Shown one piece after another: positions 44,359 through 53,736 of a DNA stretch of 64,000 bases; the first letter of the stretch is position 1, and every line of letters starts with the position of its first letter. Source of the stretch: Rubritalea profundi (GTDB lineage: Bacteria; Verrucomicrobiota; Verrucomicrobiia; Verrucomicrobiales; Akkermansiaceae); contig NZ_MQWA01000001.1 of the NCBI RefSeq assembly GCF_002954445.1, forward strand, positions 3,505,156 to 3,569,155, given 5' to 3'. The notes below the pieces were generated by a model. The model ran no database searches and was not told the origin of the DNA. It worked only from the letters and a program-made list of their open reading frames with translations. A program made the translations under genes and the position numbers.

Positions 44359-46287
44359 ATGGAGAAACTGATCCACCAAATTCTCGCCAGGTCCTACCCG
44401 TCCACCGAGTCCGCTGTCTACGAGATCGCAGCACTCAAAGCTCAGCTCGAACTGCCGAAAGGTGTCACGCACGTTATATCTGACGTTCATGGCGAAGCGC
44501 GTAAGCTGCGTCACGTCATCAACAATGCCTCAGGCAGACTACGTCCCGTGGTGGCGGAACTTTTTGGTGGCGACACAGAGTCCAGCGAGTTCAAGGAATT
44601 CCTCCACCTCCTCTACTACCCAACTGAGCTCCTTCAACTCAAAGCTGAAGAGTTTAAAAATGATGACGAAGCGCGTTATCAATGGGTGCTCAAGACCCTT
44701 ACCCAACAGTTCACAATCATCCGCGCCGAAGTTCGCACCAAGAGACGTAAAGACATAAAGAACTACACCCCAAAGCAGTTCAGAGAACTTTTTGAGATCT
44801 TGCTCAATTTCCCAGCGGATGGTCATCACGAAGCCTTCCTCACTGTCTCTATCAGAGAATTGGTACGTAGAAAAATGGATTTCCAAGCGCTGCGTGCCGC
44901 CTCACGCTTCATTCGTAATATCACGGTCGAAGAACTGATTGTAGCCGGCGACTTAGGAGATCGTGGTGCTCGTCTTGACTGGGTCGTTGACTACCTAATG
45001 AAACAACCCAACGTCACGATTGTTTGGGGTAATCACGATGTGAGTTGGATGGGCGCCTGCCTCGGGCACGAAGCTCTGATCGCAATCGTCCTACGTGTTT
45101 CGTTACGCTACAGGCGGATGTACCAGTTAGAGGAAGGCTACGGCATTCTAACAAACGCTTTAGAGCTACTAGCCAGAGATGTTTACAGCGATGACCCCGC
45201 CGAGTTTTTCAAGCCGAAGCGTGGTGGTGAACGCGATGAACTCACCATCGCCAGAATGCAAAAAGCAATCGCTATCATCCAGTTCAAACTCGAAGGCCAG
45301 ATTGTAGAGCGTCATCCAGAATGGGAGATGAGTGACCGCAATGTTCTCAAAATGATCGATTACTCCAACGGCTCCATCGAGCTCGCTGGCCAGAGCTACA
45401 AGCTGCGCGACGCACATTTCCCAACGATCGACCCGCAGGACCCTAACAAGCTCTCAGCCGAAGAAGAACACTGCATGCAAAGGCTAGTAGAATCATTTAT
45501 TAGCTCTTCTCGCCTTTGGGAGCATATGAAGTGGGTAGTCGAGCGCGGCAGTATGGCCGAAGTGAGAGACCGAGCCGCCATTTTCCACGCCTGCCTCTCA
45601 CTCGATGAAAATGGAGACTATCTCCCACTCGAAATTGATGGCGAAGAAAAATGCGGGCCAGAGCAATTTGGAGCATTCAATAAGGTGATCAAACGCGCTT
45701 TCCGCAAAGGCTCCATGGCACAACAAGATGACAAAGACTGGCTCTACTACCTCTGGGCCGGCCCACGATCTCCTCTCTTTGGTAAAGACAAGATGGCAAC
45801 CTTCGAATCCTACTTTATTGAAGATAAAGGGGCCCACAAAGAGACACGTAACCCATGGTTCGACTTCCTCAACGACAAATATTTTTGCGAACAAGTATGC
45901 CAAGACATGGGCGTAGAGAGCGGCGGTCTGATCGTGAATGGACATGTCCCCGTCAAAGTGGAAAAAGGGGAAGACCCTGTAAAGCGAGGCGGCAATGCTG
46001 TCACTATTGATGGCGCATTCTCCGAAGCCTACGGCGACCGAGGGTACACGCTCATTCTCACTGATAGTGGTGAGTTTCTCGCCGAACATCACGGTTTCAA
46101 AGACCCAGTTTCAGTCGTTCGATCAGGGGAAGACATTATCCCTATAATGCGTAAAATTCGCACCTACGACAGTCCTCGACTCATCAAACATACGGAACAA
46201 GGTGAAAGGCTAAATCAACAAATTCAAGCACTCGAAGGACTCGTGGAAGCCTACGAAGAGGGACTCATAAACGAGGAACCAGTTTAG
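44359..46287 (+). CDS. fbp: Fructose-1,6-bisphosphatase, class III
   Basis: The 642-residue protein is a class III (Firmicutes-type) FBPase that converts fructose-1,6-bisphosphate to fructose-6-phosphate in gluconeogenesis. Diagnostic metallophosphatase motifs are VISDVHGEARKLRHVINN, ELIVAGDLGDRGARLDWVVDYL, TIVWGNHDVSWMGACLGH and LIVNGHVPVKVEKGEDPVKRGG. The NH2-terminal MEKLIHQIL and the C-terminal KHTEQG are as in relatives, and the length is standard. It lies after the acyltransferase relic; a strong hairpin and tRNA-Asn follow. Confidence 0.95.
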   Translation: MEKLIHQILARSYPSTESAVYEIAALKAQLELPKGVTHVISDVHGEARKLRHVINNASGRLRPVVAELFGGDTESSEFKEFLHLLYYPTELLQLKAEEFKNDDEARYQWVLKTLTQQFTIIRAEVRTKRRKDIKNYTPKQFRELFEILLNFPADGHHEAFLTVSIRELVRRKMDFQALRAASRFIRNITVEELIVAGDLGDRGARLDWVVDYLMKQPNVTIVWGNHDVSWMGACLGHEALIAIVLRVSLRYRRMYQLEEGYGILTNALELLARDVYSDDPAEFFKPKRGGERDELTIARMQKAIAIIQFKLEGQIVERHPEWEMSDRNVLKMIDYSNGSIELAGQSYKLRDAHFPTIDPQDPNKLSAEEEHCMQRLVESFISSSRLWEHMKWVVERGSMAEVRDRAAIFHACLSLDENGDYLPLEIDGEEKCGPEQFGAFNKVIKRAFRKGSMAQQDDKDWLYYLWAGPRSPLFGKDKMATFESYFIEDKGAHKETRNPWFDFLNDKYFCEQVCQDMGVESGGLIVNGHVPVKVEKGEDPVKRGGNAVTIDGAFSEAYGDRGYTLILTDSGEFLAEHHGFKDPVSVVRSGEDIIPIMRKIRTYDSPRLIKHTEQGERLNQQIQALEGLVEAYEEGLINEEPV

Positions 46288-46299
46288 TAGGCAAAAGGA

Positions 46300-46330
46300 A
46301 GGCCTCATTCCCTATAAGGAAATGAGGCCT
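46300..46330. terminator. Terminator between fbp and tRNA-Asn
   Basis: A perfect 10-bp stem (AGGCCTCATT / AATGAGGCCT) with an 11-nt loop lies 12 bp past the fbp stop and 7 bp beyond the CCA end of the convergent tRNA gene. T tracts are short on both sides (ATTAAAT), so it is more a processing/terminating hairpin than a textbook terminator. Confidence 0.7.
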
Positions 46331-46336
46331 ATTAAA

Positions 46337-46411
46337 TGGCTCCGGCACTTGGGATCGAACCAAGGACCTAGTGATTAACAGTCACCCGCTCTACCGCTGA
46401 GCTATGCCGGA
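46337..46411 (-). tRNA. tRNA-Asn (anticodon GUU)
   Basis: On the minus strand TCCGGCATAGCTCAGCGGTAG opens a normal cloverleaf; the anticodon loop reads CTGTTAA with anticodon GTT; the T arm is CTTGG-TTCGATC-CCAAG; TGCCGGA-G-CCA ends it with an encoded CCA. Confidence 0.96.
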
Positions 46412-46518
46412 ACTTTCTGTCAGTGAGTGTTACCCCTCTCAACGGCGGGAAAATGCACTAATTTATTTTTAGAAACAAGGACAAGTACGTAATTTTTTTC
46501 GTGTAAGTAAACTCCTCC

Positions 46519-47694
46519 TTATTCTCTATTTTCGATTTCAAGAATACGTCGTTTGGCTCGTTCAATGATATTGCCTAGCTGACGCAGCTCTTTGGCTTCA
46601 ACTGCCGTAATTCCGGCCTTACGCCGATCGATGAGACGCGTTTTTTTCTCAAGACCGACGGACATGTTAGGCTCTTTCTCTAACTGTATAGCAAGCTTAT
46701 CAGCTGTGATTATATAGGTCTTTATGCGACTGGCTCGGGCGACGACCAATCCAACGAACTTCCCATCGAGATCGAACACTGGAGAGCCAGCATCGAGAGC
46801 TTCAATTTGCATATCGCTTTGGAGTACATCGGGGAAACCTTCAGCTACATCATTGATTGTACCGCCCATTCGCTTCATTTGCTTCAAACGTTGCGGAGAA
46901 AATTGCCCCCTCTCTGGGCGGGCACCTAGAACGACATCGACTGAGAACTCTCGGGCATTTCTGCGAAAATGGAGCACCATCTGGTCACCTGGTTTGAGCG
47001 ACTGGAGAAAGTTGCCCATTTCATGGAGTCCGTCGACTTTTTTTTCATTCACCTGCGTCACTACATCTCCAGAAACCAAGCCCGCTCTGGCTGCTGCTGA
47101 TCCTTTCTCAACTGACTCTAGACGCACACCACCGCCTTTGATTGGATTGAAATCCATGCGCACACCGAGGAATGCTTTATCGGACTCTCTGAGACTTCTG
47201 GGAGCAACGCTCACAATCCCAAGTCCATGCGCTTCTTTAGCTGGCCCCACTGCGATGAGGAACTCACCAGGTTTCACCGCTTCGGCTTGCTTAATATCTA
47301 CAGCTGAGAGCCCGCCGCCGTAGTCAAGTAGAGCTAGGTCATATTCTAGATAGACTCCTTTGACAAAAGCATCACGTTTGACCCCGTCGTGGCCAATAAC
47401 CCATATGTTGTCACCTTTGGAAACGAGTTCGGACCATTTAGTCAGCACTCCGTCAGCGGTGACTGTACCTCGTGCCACCATTCTGCCGGATGAGAAGACA
47501 TTGACCGCGTTCTCACCAGTCTTATCCGCAATAGGATCGATTGCTTTGAAAAAACCCTCCGATTGTTTTTGGAGGATTTGTTGATCGTCTGGCCTAAGGA
47601 ATGGCAAACCACGGCGAGCCGATTCACGGCTCTGAGAAAAACCGGTGGTTATGAGAGTGGCCCAAACGCTGACTGATAGAACTGTATGTTTCAT
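46519..47694 (-). CDS. Trypsin-like pseudoprotease with PDZ domain
   Basis: The 391-residue exported protein (signal MKHTVLSVSVWATLITTGFSQ) has an HtrA-like outline: AENAVNVFSSGRMVARGTVT, then GVLTKWSELVS where active proteases have ILTNxHV, YDLALLDYGG keeping the Asp, a PDZ domain (VRLESVEKGSAAARAGLVSGDVV), and DAGSPVFDLDGKFVGLVV in place of GNSGGPL. The catalytic His position is replaced (LTKWSEL) and the Ser loop is altered, so proteolysis is unlikely. A second, better conserved protease gene lies 14 bp upstream on the same strand, so the two probably work together, one as regulator or scaffold. Confidence 0.82.
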   Translation of the reverse strand: MKHTVLSVSVWATLITTGFSQSRESARRGLPFLRPDDQQILQKQSEGFFKAIDPIADKTGENAVNVFSSGRMVARGTVTADGVLTKWSELVSKGDNIWVIGHDGVKRDAFVKGVYLEYDLALLDYGGGLSAVDIKQAEAVKPGEFLIAVGPAKEAHGLGIVSVAPRSLRESDKAFLGVRMDFNPIKGGGVRLESVEKGSAAARAGLVSGDVVTQVNEKKVDGLHEMGNFLQSLKPGDQMVLHFRRNAREFSVDVVLGARPERGQFSPQRLKQMKRMGGTINDVAEGFPDVLQSDMQIEALDAGSPVFDLDGKFVGLVVARASRIKTYIITADKLAIQLEKEPNMSVGLEKKTRLIDRRKAGITAVEAKELRQLGNIIERAKRRILEIENRE

Positions 47695-47708
47695 AGATGA
47701 TATGGTGA

Positions 47709-48703
47709 TTATTGTTTGTACAGGTCACCCCTACGGGCTAGCGTGGCTTTGATTTGCATAACGGCAGAGCTGCGAAGGATCTCCAACTTCACGGTTTGAC
47801 CTGGTCGAAATTTATTCAGTTCAATCAAGAGCTGCCCACCATCGAGCACTTTGTGCCCCTCCACATTGAGAATAATATCACGTGATTTAATGCCAGCCGT
47901 TGAGCTGGCCCACCAGGGACAATTTCACCTAAAAGAACTCCTTGTCGAGTTGCTCCGAGAATAGCGACTCCGAGAATGGGGCTATCAATATTTGCCAGTG
48001 GATTGGAGCCTAGGCTCCCCCAAGTCTCACCAGCTTCTAACCTCTTCCAGTCAGCCTTCAAGGCACTCAGACCTGCGTGATTATTTGCTTTCCTGTCCTC
48101 TCCAATCGAGGAATTGATCCCTACCAGTTTCCCATCAATATCAAAGATCGGTCCGCCAGAGTCGCCACCGATCAAAGTGCAGTCACTAGAGAAATAGCCT
48201 CCGATGTTTTTAGAAACCAAACGGCCAAATCTAACTGGCGGTTTGCGTAGTGCGTCATATCCACCTGCGTGGCCCATCGCAACGAGGAAGCTTCCGACTT
48301 CGAGTGGATCTGAGTCGCCGACTTCTACATAAGGATACACATCTGCCTCACGGATTTTCAGCATAGCTGTGTCCTTGGTACGGTTCGCACCTAGAACATC
48401 AGCTGAGGCCTCAGTGCCATCGGGAAATATGACAACTAGCGTCTTGGCTCCTTGAACCACGTGGGCAGCTGTGAGAATTGTCCCACTCTCAGAGACAACT
48501 ACTCCACTCCCCCAAGATCCAGTACGGCTAGAGGTGAGGGCTACAGTCGCGGGCTGGGCAACGCTCACAACCTTTTGAATTTTACTTTGTAGCTCTTTAA
48601 GCTGAGCGATACTAGTCACGCTCGGGGTATCAGCTGTGAGAGTCGATGTCATTAAGCCAAGGACTCCAATCAGATTTATGCAATACTTCGTTAAATGGGT
48701 CAT
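47709..48703 (-). pseudogene. HtrA-like trypsin protease, frameshifted before its PDZ end
   Basis: The N-terminal 270 residues are an exported serine protease: GTILTAAHVVQGAK (His), NRTKDTAMLKI (Asp) and LIGGDSGGPIFDIDGKLVGI (Ser). After VPGGPAQ the frame breaks; in the next frame AGIKSRDIILNVEGHKVLD, GGQLLIELNKFRPGQTVKLE and ALARRGDLYKQ continue to a TAA at 47709. One missing base near 47895-47905 rejoins the PDZ domain. Thus the catalytic domain is complete and only the PDZ is affected. It is upstream of the pseudoprotease gene in the same operon. An error or a recent mutation is equally possible. Confidence 0.8.
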
Positions 48704-48825
48704 ATGATATTTGTTCTTTAATATGTAGCTACTATAGGCGGCATTTTTTAATTCTCAAAATAAAATTCAGAGGGGACTAGGTGTATCTTAAGGGAATAAC
48801 TCCTGCATTAGTCACTTTTAAAAAT

Positions 48826-49494
48826 CTAAGTGGTATAATTTCTGGTACTATCTCGTGCGAAATAAATGCAGTGTCTTGATCGCTTGGCCTTGATCTGTGG
48901 TCGGGCGGCGTGTTCCTCGACCTTGAACCCAGCTTTACCTAGCAGTTTCTTTAACTTAGGAGCCGGTTCTGAAAGCCAGTAAGTGACGTATCCGCCGGGT
49001 TTCAGAATACACTGAAGCTTCGCAAGGAAAGTCGGAGAATAGAGTCTATAATTGCCAGCAGTGATCAACTCGTCGGGCGTGTTGTCGATATCGATCAGAA
49101 GCACATCATAGCTGCTGGTGGATTTGCTATGGATGGTGTCAAAGAAGTCACCCTGAGTGATTTTAGTGCGCGAGTCATCGAGCAGTGGGCCATTGTATTC
49201 GACCAAGAACGTGCGGTTCCATGCGATGAGCTGTGGCATCAGCTCGGACACTTTGACCGTGGCTGGCTTTCCCACAAGCTGCAGGGCGCGCTTGAGTGTG
49301 AAGCCTAAGCCCATCTCTCCAATCAACACACATGGGTGCTCAGGTCTTGTTTTCTTGTCTGGAAGAATGTGTTTGCAGCCGATGTCAGTCAGCATCTCCT
49401 CAGAGTATGTCTGCTCTGTACTCATCAGCTCTAAAGCCATTGAATTTGAGGTAAAAATCCTCTTCATGCTTGTGTAGAGAGAAAACTGTTCCAT
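48826..49494 (-). CDS. Spermidine-synthase-like methyltransferase-fold protein
   Basis: The product has the Rossmann-like motif VLIGEMGLGFTLKRAL with VKVSELMPQLIAWNR behind it, ITQGDFFDTI, YDVLLIDIDNTPD and LKPGGYVTYWLSEPAP. This is the pattern of spermidine-synthase-like proteins (PF01564 relatives) that lack the usual polyamine-binding lobe. No catalytic claim is made. In-frame starts are GTG at 49512 and ATG at 49494; neither has an obvious ribosome-binding site. Isolated on its strand. Confidence 0.78.
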   Translation of the reverse strand: MEQFSLYTSMKRIFTSNSMALELMSTEQTYSEEMLTDIGCKHILPDKKTRPEHPCVLIGEMGLGFTLKRALQLVGKPATVKVSELMPQLIAWNRTFLVEYNGPLLDDSRTKITQGDFFDTIHSKSTSSYDVLLIDIDNTPDELITAGNYRLYSPTFLAKLQCILKPGGYVTYWLSEPAPKLKKLLGKAGFKVEEHAARPQIKAKRSRHCIYFARDSTRNYTT

Positions 49495-49512
49495 TTGCCA
49501 TAATTGACTCAC

Positions 49513-49890
49513 CGAGATCTGTGTAAGGCTTCACTAAAAGAGAGCAATCATCAAGGCTATAGGTGGTTGCGTATCATTTCTCGCAGCCGCACCAACGGTG
49601 GCGGCGGGTGGAGTGCGAGGACTTATTTAACATCATATTTTTTTGAACATGATCCACGAGGACAGCCTATATAGTTGAGCTCAGAGTCAGTGCTCGCGTC
49701 TTTGAAGAGCAGGTCATCGATATTTTGAAAGTTTGTTCGAACATGGAGTTGGGGCCGCGAACGGCCAATTAAGAATTAAAAATTAAGAATGAGGAAAGTG
49801 TTGGTACCGGTTACGAGTCAGAACATGGGTAACTTACTTCAGTAAATGGTGTTGGACAGATGCTAGCGTAAACCTCATGGATAGTAGCAA
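49513..49890. other. Intergenic with heptamer-type repeat
   Basis: No gene. A short TTAAGAA-type tandem stretch occurs near 49769-49792, related to the sufB-sufD spacer repeat. Otherwise nothing recognised. Confidence 0.5.
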
Positions 49891-51850
49891 ATGATGAATC
49901 GTCGAATTATTCTCACCGCCCTAAGTTTGCTGAATGCTCAGTCTATCCTTGCTGCGGAAGTGACACGCGCTCCCTACCTCCAGTTAGCGACCTCTGATAG
50001 CATGCAGATTGTCTGGCGTACCGATGGTGCTACAGCTCCAGTTGTTCGTTTCGGAACGACGATGGATAATCTCGATAATTCTGTGCCACTGGCTGATATT
50101 TTTGGTGCGTATGGTCGCAGGCAAAGATGCTTCTGGTTATCCGCTGTGGCAGGGGAAAGAGGCTGTGTCCGCGCCATCAAATACAGTCTAGTACGAAGCT
50201 CGTGTCACTGGGCTAAAGCCTGCGGTGAGGTATTTTTACGCTATTTACGACAAGGATAAACGTATCACACCAGCAGATGCCAGTTACCAATTCACGACTC
50301 ACCCGTCTATAGGGAGCAAGAAGCCTGTGAAGTTTTGGGTGGTTGGAGATTCTGGTACAGGTGGCGCTATGCAGAAAGCTGTCCACGAAGGAATGCAGAA
50401 GTATATGGAATCTTTAAAGCTCGATTTCTATATTCACGTGGGAGACATGGCCTACCGTTCAGGAACTGACCCAGAATTCTCAAGAAACTTCTTCAATATG
50501 TACGAGCCAACACTGCGCAATACCGTGTGTTGGGCGTCGATGGGGAATCACGAAGGCCAGACATCGAGTGGTGAGACTCAGAAAGGTCCCTACTACGATG
50601 CCTATGTGTTGCCGACTAAAGCTGAAGCTGGAGGTCTGGCCTCTGGCACGGAAGCGTATTACTCATTTGACTATGCTAATACCCACTTCATTTGTTTGGA
50701 CTCACACGATCTGGATCGTCGTCCGTTAGGGGCTATGGCTATGTGGTTAAAGGCCGATCTCCAGAAGACAAAAGCTGATTGGTTAGTCGCATTTTGGCAC
50801 CATCCACCTTACACCAAAGGGTCTCACGATAGTGACCGAGAACAGCAACTTATTGAGATGCGCGAGCATATCATGCCTATTCTTGAAGCATCTGGAGTTG
50901 ATGCAGTATTCACTGGTCATTCGCACATCTATGAGCGTTCGATGCTGATCGATGGAGCCTACGCTACTCCTAGCACCAATCAAGGAGTGGTGCTGGACGA
51001 TGGTGATGGCGACCCAAAGGGCGACGGAGCTTATAAGAAAAGTGCTGGGCTGGCTCCACACAACGGAACTGTTCAGGTTGTGACTGGTCATGGTGGAACA
51101 GGTCTGCGCCGAAAGTCTAATCACCCGCTTATGAGCAAGGTAATCATGCTTCATGGATCAATGATCATGGAGATAAAGGGCGATAAGCTTACTGGAGAGA
51201 TGATTGATGTTCACGGAGCTGTGCTAGACACATTCGTGATAGAAAAAGGGGGCAAGGTCACTCGGTCGATCGTCGAAAATCCCCGTGCACCGAAACTCAT
51301 TGAACCTGAACCAAAGGCGAAGTCATCCAAGCCACACTCAATGCCTAAAAACTATAGCAATGTTATTCCTAGAGGGGCGACGTGGCACTACCTAGCAGGT
51401 GCTAAGCTTCATCCAGCAAAAGGCTGGGCATCTGCACCTTTCGATGTTTCCGACTGGAAGTTAGGTGCGGCTGGATTTGGATACAGCGACAAGGATGATA
51501 AAACTGATTTGGATATGAAAAACAAGTACAGCGCGGTCTATATTCGCAAGGAATTCACGCTTGAAGCTGGAACGGATTTTAGCGCTCTAGGGCTTGGTGT
51601 GAGCTACGATGATGCGATCATTGTTTACCTCAACGGCAAAGAAATCGTACGCAGAGGAGTGGACTCAGGGGCTGGTTCTAAAGCCAAAGGGTTCCATACG
51701 CACGAAGCAGGTAAACTAGAATATTTCCCACTTGGGGCGAATAAAAAATTACTCAAACCTGGAGTGAATGTGATCGCTATAGAAGGGCATAATGCAGGTA
51801 TTGGTAGCTCGGATTTCTCTCTCGACCCGGTTCTTATTTTAAAGAAATAG
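49891..51850 (+). pseudogene. Purple acid phosphatase-like metallophosphoesterase, two lesions
   Basis: An exported protein begins MMNRRIILTALSLLNAQSILAAE and a FN3-like domain (VTRAPYLQLATSDSMQIVWR). A T5 run at 50099-50103 (GATATTTTTGG) causes a frame change; in the correct frame RMVAGKDASGYPLWQGKEAV continues, but TAG at 50189-50191 replaces a probable Gln. Downstream, the full phosphoesterase is intact: VVGDSGTGG, HVGDMAYRSGTD, SMGNHEGQ, FWHHPPYTKGS and FTGHSHIYERS supply the metal ligands, with a C-terminal domain of another 200 residues. Repair needs both an indel and a substitution. The TPR gene follows 3 bp later. Confidence 0.78.
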
Positions 51851-51853
51851 TCG

Positions 51854-52792
51854 ATGTCTATTAGGTTTTTTATTAGACGCGTGGTAGTGGGAGAATTCCT
51901 GCTATCGGCAATATTCCTAACTGACGGTCTCCACGCGCATGAATCGCCACACGACACGATTCATAAGCTGAGTCATCGAATAGAAAGCACTCCGACAAAT
52001 GCTGCGCTCTACTACGCGCGCGCTATTGAATACAAATCTCTGGGGAAAGCGTCCCATGCTGTGGCTGATTTTAGAACAGTACTGAGGATCGATCCGAGTA
52101 ATCTTAATAGCACTCTTGCTTTAGCCCGTTTATTGGCGGTTCAGTCAAAGCCCGATCAATCTTTAAAACTATTAGATGGCAGACTCAAAGGAGCTGTCTC
52201 TGATGAAAGTAAAGCGAGGCTGCTGAAAGCCAAATCCGATATCTATTTCACCACCAAGCAATACCAGCGCTCGTACGATGGTGTCACAGAAGCACTGACT
52301 CTAGTGGCCAAGCCATCGGATGATTGGTATTTACAGCAGGCGATAACTAACTTGCAGTTAGGTGAACTGATTCGTCGCCACCAACAACTGGCAATTGGGT
52401 TTAAAAAATCAGCTAGCGAACTTCTTCACTACTCGTGGATTGATGCCAAGCTGGATGCCGGCGAGGGCAAAGAGGTGAAGCCAACGATTCTGAAATACCG
52501 CACGGAATCTCGGTTTGTAAGCACTTGGAATATTCGCCTAGCTCAAACACTTCCTCTGGAGGCTACTGAGCGCAAACAGGTGTTAGCGGAAGCTGTCGTC
52601 GAGATGAATCAAAGGCTAAATATGACCCGACCAGATGTCACATTGCTTATGGATCGTTGTCTGGCATACCACTTACAGGGAGATCTAAAACGCGCTAAAC
52701 AAGATCGACAATGGCTCGAGACAATGAAGATTCAATCTTTCCAGATCCTTTGGCTAGACTGGAAACTGCAGTCACCTGCAGCAGCCGAATAG
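51854..52792 (+). CDS. Exported TPR-repeat protein
   Basis: The 312-residue protein has a signal-like N-terminus (RFFIRRVVVGEFLLSAIFLT) followed by TPR helices (YYARAIEYKSLGKASHAVADFRT, LNSTLALARLLAVQSKPDQSLKLL, KAKSDIYFTTKQYQRSYDGV). It starts 3 bp after the phosphatase stop, so it is cotranscribed. The last codons (QSPAAAE) enter the octamer repeat, so the stop codon is part of it. No enzymatic motif; likely a scaffold for the phosphatase. Confidence 0.75.
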   Translation: MSIRFFIRRVVVGEFLLSAIFLTDGLHAHESPHDTIHKLSHRIESTPTNAALYYARAIEYKSLGKASHAVADFRTVLRIDPSNLNSTLALARLLAVQSKPDQSLKLLDGRLKGAVSDESKARLLKAKSDIYFTTKQYQRSYDGVTEALTLVAKPSDDWYLQQAITNLQLGELIRRHQQLAIGFKKSASELLHYSWIDAKLDAGEGKEVKPTILKYRTESRFVSTWNIRLAQTLPLEATERKQVLAEAVVEMNQRLNMTRPDVTLLMDRCLAYHLQGDLKRAKQDRQWLETMKIQSFQILWLDWKLQSPAAAE

Positions 52793-52855
52793 CCGAATAG
52801 CCGAATAGCCGAATAGCCGAATAGCCGAATAGCCAGTAGTTAGTAGTTAGTAGTT
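52783..52855. repeat. Octamer and heptamer tandem repeats at a gene end
   Basis: Six AGCCGAAT units (52783-52830) begin in the last codons of the TPR gene; the stop TAG (52790-52792) is formed by the junction of the first two units. Three AGTAGTT heptamers follow at 52835-52855. Confidence 0.85.
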
Positions 52856-53736
52856 AGTGCGAGAATTTGGCCAAAAATCTGTGTGAATCAGTGTAATCTG
52901 TGGTGGGAGTCGCTGTGCTTCAATTAAGAATTAATAATTCCGTTGCAGCAGTACGGGCAGAAGATTGGATGAGCTGTAATATACTGACGCGCATCAAGAA
53001 TTGTGAGTCTGAGAGCGAGCGATGAAGCTAATCGGATCCCTTTCAGCGCTATCTGGTGTTACGTTTTACGTGTTAAGTTATTATGCCCAAACTTAACGTT
53101 GAAACCCCAAAAGATGGCGCGTGGCAGTATACCACTAGATAGTCAAAAGGGCTAAAGTATTACGACTCAGAAACTAATTCTGTAAATTCTGACAATTCTG
53201 TCAAAAGAAGTACCCACCGTTGAGTTGCTTCGCTCTGATTAAGACTCGAGCTAGATGAGTAAGGTCAGAACATGGAATGAGCTGTAACTGAAATCACGGT
53301 GGTATTGCTCCACAACTCCTTCAGAGTTGCCTAGGCTTTTGATTGAATCCCAGCGTTGCGACAGCGTCCCAACACTGGGCTGAGTTCCGCAAGCCCGTTG
53401 GGCTACCAGTAATGCAGTTTTCGTTAGCCTGAGGCAATGCGGGCCACTACTATGGTCTGTAGGCTGCCGAGTTGGGGCTCAGCACTCCTAGGAGGACGAC
53501 TCACCGCTTCATTGAGCTAGCGAACATTCGTGAAATGAGTGCTATTCGTGGTAAAGCTGTTTTATTGTGCTGGCCTTTTAGCGTCTTTCGTTTTTTTCAC
53601 GGTAGAAACGATTCATCTGGCTGGGAGAATCTGTGTAAACCTGTGGTTAAAACTTGGTTCATCGTCCAAGGTTCCACCCTACGAGCCCAATGACCATTGA
53701 CTCTTGACCAATGACCGCCGCAGGCTCTCTGAACAC
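52856..53736. other. Long non-coding stretch with degenerate repeats
   Basis: No gene is seen in about 900 bp. From left to right: ATCTGTGTGAATCAGTGT-type sequence (52877-52905); TTAAGAA heptamers (52921-52936); AATTCTGT motif copies (53174-53206); the dispersed element B (53012-53415, separate entry); ATTCGTG fragments (53524-53550); and AATCTGTGTAAACCTGTGG (53628-53646). These look like remains of short intergenic repeats. Confidence 0.6.
53012..53415 (-). repeat. Dispersed intergenic repeat, copy B (inverted)
   Basis: Read on the minus strand, this contains the same blocks as 5593-5830 in the same order: TAGCCCAACGGGCTT, CAGCCCAGTGTTGG, ACGCTGGG, then after a longer interior ACGTAACACCA, GCGCTGAAAGGGAT and GCTTCATCGCTC. 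The copy is longer because of additional interior sequence. CCCAGTGTTGG..CAACGCTGGG can form a hairpin, and CAACTC-TGAAG-GAGTTG is another. Confidence 0.6.
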
